Shown piece by piece: positions 1-6,039 of a DNA stretch of 33,203 bases. Both the position numbers and the translations under genes were made by a program. The notes under the pieces were generated by a model. It was not told where the DNA came from and did not search any database. It saw only the letters and a list, made by a program, of their open reading frames with translations. The stretch is from an uncultured Acetatifactor sp. (GTDB taxonomy: Bacteria; Bacillota; Clostridia; Lachnospirales; Lachnospiraceae): positions 1 through 33,203 of the forward strand of contig CAJUFB010000040.1 of the NCBI GenBank assembly GCA_910585805.1, given 5' to 3'. How positions within the stretch are numbered: position 1 is the stretch's first letter; every line of letters begins with the position of its first letter.

Positions 1-233
1 GGGATTTGGGGAATAAGCTTAAAACCTATGTATAACAATTTCGGGAGATTAGGATCTAATTTTTATTATAACAACAGATAGTGAAAAGGTCAAATGTTGA
101 TTTGGAAAGATTCTATCCCAAAATAAAAAGATAGATTTTATAAAGCTGACTAATCACTTTAGAAAATAGGAGCAAATCTATGGAGACAATACGATCGCCT
201 ACTGTGTAGGGCAACAACATCATTAATTGAACT
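1..233. other. AT-rich stretch with no confident gene
   Basis: No open reading frame of useful length or recognisable RNA gene was seen here. The stretch is clearly more AT-rich than the phage body, as is the far right end of the window. It may be flanking DNA or a differently derived segment. The only gene-like item is a 9-codon frame with a good ribosome binding site, listed separately. Confidence 0.5.
180..209 (+). CDS. Possible 9-codon leader peptide
   Basis: An AGGAG at 168-172 lies seven bases before an ATG. The frame encodes METIRSPTV and stops at a TAG. A ribosome-binding site with normal spacing next to such a short frame, about 55 bases ahead of a strongly foldable region, is the layout of a leader peptide. 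A frame this short can easily arise by chance. The putative promoter at 234-262 would start transcription downstream of it, which argues against a link with the hairpin. Confidence 0.17.
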   Translation: METIRSPTV

Positions 234-262
234 TTGAAAAATGAAAATCTGATTGCTTAGAT
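234..262 (+). promoter_or_regulatory. Putative sigma-A promoter for the 449-1159 gene
   Basis: TTGAAA at 234-239 and TTAGAT at 257-262 are separated by 17 bases. Transcription would start near 268-269, at the foot of the large hairpin at 265-367. Both boxes are imperfect, so this is a moderate prediction. Confidence 0.38.
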
Positions 263-264
263 CG

Positions 265-413
265 AAAGCGCGCGAAAGCAGGAGGATGCACATATCAGGT
301 TAAAGAGAATAGCTGATAGGCTATCTCTGAAAACTTTTGTGCTCACCTCCTTGTTGTCGTGCGCTTTTGTCTTGCAACGGTAATAAGGGATGCCTCAGAT
401 ATGTGCATTCTCC
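265..413 (+). promoter_or_regulatory. Foldable leader with two mutually exclusive stems
   Basis: One fold is a long stepped hairpin. Its stems are 265-274 with 358-367 (10 bp, one G-U), 280-285 with 346-351 (6 bp), 288-292 with 338-342 (5 bp), and an apical stem 304-313 with 320-328 (one bulge). It is followed by a short T run. In the competing fold, 281-296 pairs with 398-413 over 16 continuous base pairs including one G-U. The two folds share bases 281-292, so they exclude each other, as in an attenuator or riboswitch expression platform. No known riboswitch class was recognised. The pairings were read directly from the sequence; the function is inferred. Confidence 0.45.
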
Positions 414-448
414 GAGATCCAGCAATCGCTGTGAAAAGGAGAAAAATT

Positions 449-1159
449 ATGTATAAGAGTAAATCTGAGGCTATTGTTGAGGATGACGGCAAGCTGTTCA
501 TCTATGTCGAGACAAACGAAGAAGGCATCGCGGACTTCAAGAGGTCATCAAAGTATGAAGGTCTGAATGTTGAACTTTCCAGTATGATCGTGGAGGGGAA
601 AACGGTACCTGCATTCAAGTTCGAGGTGACCGATCGCAACATGTACCAGGATTACAAGAGGGAGCAGTGGAGACAGGAAGATGCCTGGAAGCAGGATCAG
701 AGGTGTATCATCTGCGGTGAGAACGGCAAGTCGAAACGTTGCCCGCTCAGGGTTAAGAATCCGAATTTCAACGGCAAGGAAGGCGAGAAGAAGACCGTTG
801 CTGTGGATTGTACGATGTGTCCGTTTAACAGGCAGTTCCGCCCGGTGAAGGGGATGGTGTCATTCTCATCACTTGAACTGAGAGATAAGGACGGAAATGT
901 GGGTCCGTATGAACCGGAGGGCGGCAGGTATTCTGTAGCAGATGATTATTTGAGGATGCTGCATGATTTCATCGAGTATGTCAGAGCCAAGTATCCGAAG
1001 TATGCACATTATACAGAGTTGATTGAGATCCTTGGTGAAGAAGTCAAGATGAAAGAAGCGGCAGCAGGGATGAAGAAATCTGACAAGACGTTGTATGGGT
1101 GGCTGAAGAGGCTGAGACCTATCTTCGATGAGTTCAAAGGCACAGTGGATTATATGTAA
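449..1159 (+). CDS. Phage protein with cysteine cluster and C-terminal helix-turn-helix-like region
   Basis: The start is ATG 449, preceded by AAAAGGAG at 434-441. The frame is open further upstream to 359, but that part runs through the foldable leader and has no ribosome binding site. The 236-residue product has C86/C89, C98 and C121/C124, a likely zinc-binding cluster. Residues about 187-225 have the helix pattern of a helix-turn-helix, with KTLYGWLKRLR as a plausible recognition helix. The family was not recognised. The gene runs toward the polymerase operon and stands alone. A DNA-binding regulatory role is inferred from the cysteine cluster, the HTH-like tail and the elaborate leader, not from known homologs. 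Confidence 0.8.
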   Translation: MYKSKSEAIVEDDGKLFIYVETNEEGIADFKRSSKYEGLNVELSSMIVEGKTVPAFKFEVTDRNMYQDYKREQWRQEDAWKQDQRCIICGENGKSKRCPLRVKNPNFNGKEGEKKTVAVDCTMCPFNRQFRPVKGMVSFSSLELRDKDGNVGPYEPEGGRYSVADDYLRMLHDFIEYVRAKYPKYAHYTELIEILGEEVKMKEAAAGMKKSDKTLYGWLKRLRPIFDEFKGTVDYM

Positions 1160-1163
1160 GAAA

Positions 1164-1209
1164 AACGATACCGCCGGACAGTGGATAATGCTGTCCCGGC
1201 GGTATCGTT
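1164..1209 (-). terminator. Rho-independent terminator of the leftward replication operon
   Basis: Arms at 1164-1181 and 1191-1209 pair over 18 bp with one bulged base around a 9-base loop. On the minus strand the stem ends in a run of five T, three bases after the polymerase stop. On the plus strand only a short non-ideal T stretch follows. It therefore mainly ends the polymerase transcript, but can also serve the convergent 449-1159 gene. Confidence 0.88.
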
Positions 1210-1212
1210 ATA

Positions 1213-3198
1213 TCAATCCTTCTTGTAAAACATGGTCTCATATCCATCCGCCCGCAGCAGGATGTCCGGCATCCAGTCAGGGGATCTGCCCATTTGTTCG
1301 CAGACGGCATTCAGGTCAACATGGGGGCTACACTCTATAATCAGTTCATCGTGGACGTGTCCGACGATGAAGCAGTGCCTGAGGGTCTTCAAGGCATGGC
1401 AGAGGATATCGCGGCTGATGGCCTGGACAATATTCTCCACGAACTTAGGACCGTAGGATTCGATGCGTTCCCATTTCTTTGTGGAGCCTACGCCTTCATA
1501 GGTGACAGATTCCCCGCCGAACCGGTTCTCGCCAATGCGGGGCTTCACGTAAGCCAAATTGCGCCCGGAAGGAAGACGTATGAAAAGCATACCGCTCTTG
1601 TAATAAAACCGGATGCCGTTTACTTCCGTCTGCAGGTGTTCTGTTATAGTTGCCTTGACCGCACGGTCCACATCCCACCAGAACTGAGTGATATGCGGGT
1701 TGGAGGAACGCCAAGCGTCTACAAGGGGCTGCAGGTCTTCCTCTGAAAGCTCCATTTCAAGTGCGCCCATTGATGTGAGTGCGCCGATGGAGCCGCCATA
1801 GCCGAGAGCTAATTCCGCAATTTTTCCCTTCTGGCGGAGATGGCTGTTGATACCATGCTTCTCCACGGGAACACCGAACATCTGGCTTGCACTGGCGCAA
1901 TAGATGTCCTTTCCCTCCGCGAATACTTTGGAGCGCCAGGATTCGCCTGCGAGGTGCGCAAGGACTCTGGCTTCGATGGCGGAGAAATCGCTGACGATAA
2001 ACTTATATCCTGGACGGGGTACGAAGGCTGTCCGGATTAGTTCAGACAGAACTGTAGGCACGGAATCATAGAGAAGATCCAGCATCTCGTAATCCCCGCA
2101 AGTCACATACTGTCTGGCCTGTTCCAGGTCGGGGAGGTGGTTCTGCGGGAGGTTCTGCAACTGTATCAGGCGGCCGGCCCATCTACCGGAGCGGTTGGCT
2201 CCATAGAACTGGAACATGCCGTGAGCCCTGCCGTCCATGCAGACGGCGTTCTGCATGGCCTGATATTTCTTCACGGAAGATTTCGCGAGCTGCTGGCGGA
2301 GCATGAGCGCATCCAGGACATCCTGGCTGTCGGAGGTATTGATCAGTTCCTTCACAGCCTTCTTATCTAGGGATTCTGTCTCCACGCCATTGTCAGAGAG
2401 CCATTGCTTCATCTGCTGTACGCTGTTCGGGTTTTCGAGGCCGGTGATCTCCTGCATGGCGGAGGTAAGTTCATCGCGGGAACGGTCGTCAAAAGAGATG
2501 GCGTTCCTTACTACAGCCATATCCAGGGCGATGCCCCGGTCATTGATCTCCTGGTCGAGATGGTATTCATCCCAGACAAAATCCGGGACAGGGTATTTGC
2601 TGAGGCGTTTTTGTATCCCCATTTCCACTTCCACATCACGCTTGTTGTAATATTTGAACTGTAGCCACTTTTCGCCGTCATGCTGGGGGAGGTTCCGTGT
2701 GCGTCCGCCGTTTGACTTGGTGGGCGCACAGGGCTTGCTGAAGAAGCGGATCAGGTCTTTGCCTTCCTTCAGCTTCTGATCCTGCAACTTCAGGATAGCG
2801 CCCACGCCTTCTAGCGAGAGGGGAAGTCCCATATAGGCTGACCAGATCATGGTGCATTTCCATGAAGAAGGATCCAGGTATTTTGAAGCGGGGTCTTCCG
2901 GGATGCTGTATCCGTAAAAGTGTTCCGGATGGTGGCGTTTCAGCCAGTTGGAGAGGCAGACGCGCTCAAAAGAAGCGTTGAAAGCCCACTTGGTCACGGA
3001 GTCATCTGCGAGGGCGGCGAGAATGTCTTCCGGGATCTCATCACCGAAGGCCAGGTCTATTACCTGGACTTCGCTGCCGTCAACGGAGTATCCGAATAGA
3101 AGGATCTCAAAATCGTCCGCTTCCGAGTATTTATAAACACCGCATTTCATTAGGTCGATGCTGCTGTATGTTTCGATATCAATTTCTAGATTATTCAT
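1213..3198 (-). CDS. Phage family A DNA polymerase with 3'-5' exonuclease domain
   Basis: This is the replicative DNA polymerase. At the N-terminus is a DEDDy proofreading exonuclease: D7-x-E9 (Exo I), N74/E78 in the Exo II region, and Y184-xxx-D188 (Exo III). The polymerase domain has motif A with D404 in SDFSAIEARVLAH, motif B at R455-KGKIAELALGYGG, and motif C VHDE at 615-618. At 661 residues it is the usual length for phage enzymes lacking a 5' nuclease domain. The start has AGGAGA about five bases upstream. It is the last gene of the leftward operon, behind the ssDNA-binding protein, and is followed at once by a terminator. The assignment is firm. Confidence 0.97.
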   Translation of the reverse strand: MNNLEIDIETYSSIDLMKCGVYKYSEADDFEILLFGYSVDGSEVQVIDLAFGDEIPEDILAALADDSVTKWAFNASFERVCLSNWLKRHHPEHFYGYSIPEDPASKYLDPSSWKCTMIWSAYMGLPLSLEGVGAILKLQDQKLKEGKDLIRFFSKPCAPTKSNGGRTRNLPQHDGEKWLQFKYYNKRDVEVEMGIQKRLSKYPVPDFVWDEYHLDQEINDRGIALDMAVVRNAISFDDRSRDELTSAMQEITGLENPNSVQQMKQWLSDNGVETESLDKKAVKELINTSDSQDVLDALMLRQQLAKSSVKKYQAMQNAVCMDGRAHGMFQFYGANRSGRWAGRLIQLQNLPQNHLPDLEQARQYVTCGDYEMLDLLYDSVPTVLSELIRTAFVPRPGYKFIVSDFSAIEARVLAHLAGESWRSKVFAEGKDIYCASASQMFGVPVEKHGINSHLRQKGKIAELALGYGGSIGALTSMGALEMELSEEDLQPLVDAWRSSNPHITQFWWDVDRAVKATITEHLQTEVNGIRFYYKSGMLFIRLPSGRNLAYVKPRIGENRFGGESVTYEGVGSTKKWERIESYGPKFVENIVQAISRDILCHALKTLRHCFIVGHVHDELIIECSPHVDLNAVCEQMGRSPDWMPDILLRADGYETMFYKKD

Positions 3199-3253
3199 AG
3201 GATCTCCTGTCTCAAAAGACGGCAGAGATGATGATTCCCTGCCGTCCCTGTCT

Positions 3254-3454
3254 TTACTCTGATTCTGTTGCGTTATCTGTCTTTGGCTGGAACCATCTGC
3301 ATTTCGGGAAAAGCCAGTGCAGGATCCTCTTGCAGAGTCCGATGAACCACTTCCAGATTGCCACGATGCCGAATCCCCAGAGTCCGATGCAGATGCCGAA
3401 GAGCGATCCCCTGATCGCAGAGTCCATAAAATTGATTATTATTTCGCTTGTCAT
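3254..3454 (-). CDS. Small membrane protein in the replication operon
   Basis: A 66-residue product with two closely spaced hydrophobic segments, about residues 15-30 and 32-48, separated by a tryptophan- and lysine-bearing turn, and a charged tail. It is probably an inner-membrane protein. It lies between the ssDNA-binding protein and DNA polymerase genes on the same strand, with no competing gene in the gap. AAAGGA lies 13 bases before the chosen ATG. An overlapping 64-codon frame starting at 3467 uses the same site at shorter distance but gives a non-hydrophobic, less protein-like sequence. Function unknown. A membrane anchor for replication and superinfection exclusion are both only guesses. 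Confidence 0.55.
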   Translation of the reverse strand: MTSEIIINFMDSAIRGSLFGICIGLWGFGIVAIWKWFIGLCKRILHWLFPKCRWFQPKTDNATESE

Positions 3455-3532
3455 AGATTTTCACCATTCCTTTCAGAAGAGTGGCGGCAGAGACAGTCCA
3501 TGCGGCCGTATGTGTCAGTGCTGTGCTTTGTA

Positions 3533-4099
3533 TCAGTCGAGGAAATCATCCTCATCGTCTGCAGCCGCGAAGTCGTCCTCAGCCTTGGATTTGCCTCCGA
3601 GGGGTTCACCGTCGCGGATCTTCTGAAGGTTGTTCAGACCGCATGCGATGCCCCGGTTGCCGTTGGAATTGAAGGCATACAGGTTGATGGATGCCCTGCC
3701 GTACACACCGGAGTAGACTTCGGAGCGTTCCAGGATAGGGTTTCTGTCTGCGTCAACGATGCCCGGAGCGGATGCGCTGTTGGCGTTGATGAAATAACTA
3801 TTCTTGTAAGCCTCATCGTCCGGTCTTTCCGCATCGCCGTCGCGGAGAGGGGTCTTGATGGCGGAGAGCGCGGGAACGGACTTGCCGCTGCCTTTCAGCT
3901 TGCTCTGGCCTTCCTCATAGGCGGCCTGGATGGCGGCCTTGATCTTCTCTATGGTCGCGGTATCGGACTTCGGGATGATGAGGGATACGCTGTACTTAGG
4001 CGTCCCGCCGTTGATTGACTTGGGATCCCATACGTTGGCGTAGGACCATCTGGTGTTGACTCCTGTGATAACCTTAGTGATGTTCATAAATTTCGGCAT
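3533..4099 (-). CDS. DUF2815-type single-stranded DNA-binding protein
   Basis: The 188-residue sequence fits the DUF2815 family, which is related to T7 gp2.5-type ssDNA-binding proteins. It starts with a conserved stretch around KVITGVNTRWSYANVWDPK. An OB-fold-like beta-rich body follows, including YSVSLIIPKSD and SGVYGRASINLYAFN. It ends in a strongly acidic tail (about residues 174-188, ending DDFLD), as in gp2.5 and bacterial SSB, where the tail recruits replication partners. AGGAGG lies eight bases before the start. Its place between the DUF2800 protein and DNA polymerase supports a role in coating template strands. Confidence 0.9.
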   Translation of the reverse strand: MPKFMNITKVITGVNTRWSYANVWDPKSINGGTPKYSVSLIIPKSDTATIEKIKAAIQAAYEEGQSKLKGSGKSVPALSAIKTPLRDGDAERPDDEAYKNSYFINANSASAPGIVDADRNPILERSEVYSGVYGRASINLYAFNSNGNRGIACGLNNLQKIRDGEPLGGKSKAEDDFAAADDEDDFLD

Positions 4100-4111
4100 A
4101 ATATTTTCCTC

Positions 4112-5236
4112 CTATTCGTCTTTGAAATCGTCTTTTGCCGTGTTGAGTGCTGGCCTTTTGTCTGAATCTGGCACGAGTGTTGGCCTGCCCGGCGGCTTTG
4201 TGATGAAGCCGGACAGAAGTTCTTCAAATCTCTTCTTTCCGAGAAGGGAAGTCATTGCCGTAATGCCGAGAACCTTCTTTTCATAAGGGTCGTATCCGGC
4301 ATCGGCTACGGCTGCCGCAACAGCTGCTTCATTGGTATATTTCCTGACTGACCTGCCTTCCACGACTTTGTATCCGGGATATTCTGTTCCGGACATGGCC
4401 TGCTGGAGGGCATATTCCTTGATGTCGCCTGCCCATGCCACCAGATCGTCGATCCGGGGGAGGATGGCGGCTATCTCTGACTTATCCAAGTTGGTGGGCA
4501 TCTCAAAGTCATATCTGGTCATTTCAAGGTTGTGTTCCGCGCGTTTGCGGCATGTCGCTTTTACCTTGCAGAACTGGCAGTGGTCCCCGGCCTTGAATTC
4601 GCCGCCGCCGACATAGGCGAGTTCCGCAGTAGGTTTCAGGATGGCTTCCGCCCAATGGAGCAGATCCGCCTTGTCCATCTCATAGGTACTGATATTTTCC
4701 CTGCGTGGCTGGAAGATTGTCATCCGGACGGTATCGATATCATAGATTCCGTCGTAGATCTCCAATGCGCCGAGGGCATAGCACATCATCTGAGGGTTGT
4801 TCTCAGCTTTCACAAGGATACCGAGTCCGTATTTGAAATCGATGATGTGAAGAACCTTGTCAGCGACGATGAGGCAGTCCCCGGTTCCGAAACCGTTTGG
4901 CACCCATCTTGAAAAATCCAGTCGCTGTTCGACAAGGACTTCCGGATCTTTGCAATACTGTCCGGCTTCCTGCAGCTGTTCCATGACGTAGGTACAGTAT
5001 TCGTCGGTGCAGTTGTCCATCTCTGTATCGAAGTAATCCAGATCCTCTGCCGGGTCTTTCACAGGTCTTCCGAGAGCCGTCAATACCTTGTATTCGCATA
5101 AGGCGTGGGCGTCGGTTCCCTGTTTGGCGTAGGGGCTTGCCCTGTCGTCCTGTTCCGCACACAGCTTTGCGCTGGGCGGGCATTCGAGCCATCTGTGGCT
5201 TGCGGAGGCGGAGAGGAATGCGTGTTTAACCGGCAT
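4112..5236 (-). CDS. DUF2800-type PD-(D/E)XK nuclease-like protein
   Basis: The 374-residue product resembles the phage DUF2800 family, a RecB/Cas4-like group. N-terminal features include ASASHRWLECPPS and KQGTDAHALCEYKV, the helix that carries a conserved histidine in RecB-type nucleases. The core has GTGDCLIVAD followed by IIDFKYG, a D...DxK active-site arrangement. A cysteine cluster, CQFCKVKATC, lies near residues 218-227 and may hold an iron-sulfur cluster as in Cas4/AddB proteins. The gene overlaps the upstream gene by 11 bases. A recombination or DNA-end-processing role beside the ssDNA-binding protein and polymerase is inferred from the family and neighbours. Confidence 0.88.
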   Translation of the reverse strand: MPVKHAFLSASASHRWLECPPSAKLCAEQDDRASPYAKQGTDAHALCEYKVLTALGRPVKDPAEDLDYFDTEMDNCTDEYCTYVMEQLQEAGQYCKDPEVLVEQRLDFSRWVPNGFGTGDCLIVADKVLHIIDFKYGLGILVKAENNPQMMCYALGALEIYDGIYDIDTVRMTIFQPRRENISTYEMDKADLLHWAEAILKPTAELAYVGGGEFKAGDHCQFCKVKATCRKRAEHNLEMTRYDFEMPTNLDKSEIAAILPRIDDLVAWAGDIKEYALQQAMSGTEYPGYKVVEGRSVRKYTNEAAVAAAVADAGYDPYEKKVLGITAMTSLLGKKRFEELLSGFITKPPGRPTLVPDSDKRPALNTAKDDFKDE

Positions 5237-5597
5237 TTCCTATCTTCCCGATCTCTTCCACAAGGGCGAGATAGTCTTTTGCATCGACGTTCGTAAGGCT
5301 GCCTCCGTTGCCGTACTTTTTCACGATGGCTTTGACATCTGCTTTGAATCTGCCGTCTTCTTCATTGGCTTTGGCGGAGAGGATCGCGCGGACGTCTTCC
5401 TTTGTATAGGTCTTTGCCGGATCCTCTTCCTTAATAGGCTCAGGCTCCTTCTTCTTTGACTTCGGTGCGGGCTTTGCCGTCGGTTCCTTATCCGGGGATG
5501 AGTAGAAGTCTTTGAGTGCCTGGGCGGTTTCTGTCAGCTTCCTGCCGCAGTCGATCAGGTCGTCGAGCAGCATGGACAGTTCACTCATTTTGCTCAT
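5226..5597 (-). CDS. Conserved phage protein of unknown function with lysine/proline-rich linker
   Basis: The 123-residue product has an N-terminal helical segment (about 1-30). A low-complexity lysine, proline and glutamate linker follows (about 35-62). The C-terminal helical module (about 63-120) contains YTKEDVRAILSAKANE and KAIVKKYGNGGSLTNV. The C-terminal half resembles small helical DNA-binding or interaction modules, but no family was recognised. Small proteins of this type are commonly found just upstream of the DUF2800 gene in Clostridia prophages. AAGGAG lies about nine bases before the first of two close ATGs. It overlaps genes on both sides, so it is translationally coupled in the operon. 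Confidence 0.78.
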   Translation of the reverse strand: MSKMSELSMLLDDLIDCGRKLTETAQALKDFYSSPDKEPTAKPAPKSKKKEPEPIKEEDPAKTYTKEDVRAILSAKANEEDGRFKADVKAIVKKYGNGGSLTNVDAKDYLALVEEIGKIGNAG

Positions 5598-5742
5598 TTT
5601 GGCTTTCTCCTTCCTTTGTCAGTTCTGTCTTCAGTTTGCCTGCGAGCCGCTTGGCCACTACGCTGATGGCGATGAGGGTATCGATAAGGTCTTCATCCTC
5701 AGCTGAGAGGCAAGCGGTTCTTTCAGTGGATTCTTTCTGCAT
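5581..5742 (-). CDS. Small helical protein, first gene of the leftward operon
   Basis: A 53-residue product that is mostly amphipathic helix (LSAEDEDLIDTLIAISVVAKR) with a charged tail. The start at 5742 is chosen because AAAGGAAGG lies eight bases upstream. The frame is open back to an ATG at 5847, which would add 35 residues. That extension reads through one copy of the repeated leader element, and its ribosome binding site is only about two bases from the ATG, so it is less likely. The gene overlaps the next by 17 bases. Its position at the head of the replication operon suggests an accessory role there. No function is known. Confidence 0.68.
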   Translation of the reverse strand: MQKESTERTACLSAEDEDLIDTLIAISVVAKRLAGKLKTELTKEGESQNEQNE

Positions 5743-5775
5743 CTGCAGCACCTTCCTTTCCGGATTGCTTAACTG

Positions 5776-5817
5776 CCTTCCTAATGTGCAAAGGAGATTT
5801 GGGCTGTGATTTTCTGA
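5776..5817 (-). promoter_or_regulatory. Bipartite leader element, copy 1 (reads toward leftward operon)
   Basis: Read toward the gene, the core at 5817-5789 is TCAGAAAATC, seven variable bases, then AAATCTCCTTTG. An ATTAGGAAGG that looks like a Shine-Dalgarno sequence follows. The same architecture recurs at 5848-5891, 5962-6002 and 32219-32262. In this copy no start codon follows directly. The accepted start lies 34 bases further on, with its own ribosome binding site. Confidence 0.6.
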
Positions 5818-5847
5818 GTTGTTTTTCTGCTTTTTTTCGAGCCTCAT

Positions 5848-5891
5848 CTTCCTTCAATGTTCAAAGGAGAAAAGGGGGGCTGTTTTTCTGA
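5848..5891 (-). promoter_or_regulatory. Bipartite leader element, copy 2 (reads toward leftward operon)
   Basis: The core at 5891-5862 has TCAGAAAAAC, a spacer one base longer than in the other copies, then TTTCTCCTTTGAACATT and AAGGAAG. An ATG at 5847 follows directly. TCCTT can pair with the following AAGGA. Orientation is toward the leftward operon, like copy 1. Confidence 0.62.
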
Positions 5892-5961
5892 ACTGTTCCG
5901 GAAAAAGTTTTAGAGGCGCTGTGCGCATATAAAAGGAAGCGAAAATTCCTTTCGTAAAAAG

Positions 5962-6002
5962 TCAGAAAAACGGCGGGAAAATCTCCTTTGAGCAGTAGGA
6001 GG
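5962..6002 (+). promoter_or_regulatory. Bipartite leader element, copy 3 (reads toward primase)
   Basis: The core at 5962-5990 is TCAGAAAAAC, seven variable bases, AAAATCTCCTTTG, followed by AGGAGG at 5997-6002 and a GTG at 6007 in frame with the primase. It shares AAAGTCAGAAAA and AATCTCCTTTGA with copy 4. A TATAAA at 5928-5933 would place this element in the 5' untranslated leader, but no good -35 box accompanies it. Confidence 0.65.
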
Positions 6003-6039
6003 CATAGTGCCTCACTGTTTTCAAGAAGGAGGAAGGGAT

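Noticed and set aside
359..448. Upstream extension of the first gene to a GTG at 359
   Set aside because: The extension runs through the foldable leader and lacks a ribosome binding site, whereas ATG 449 has a strong one.
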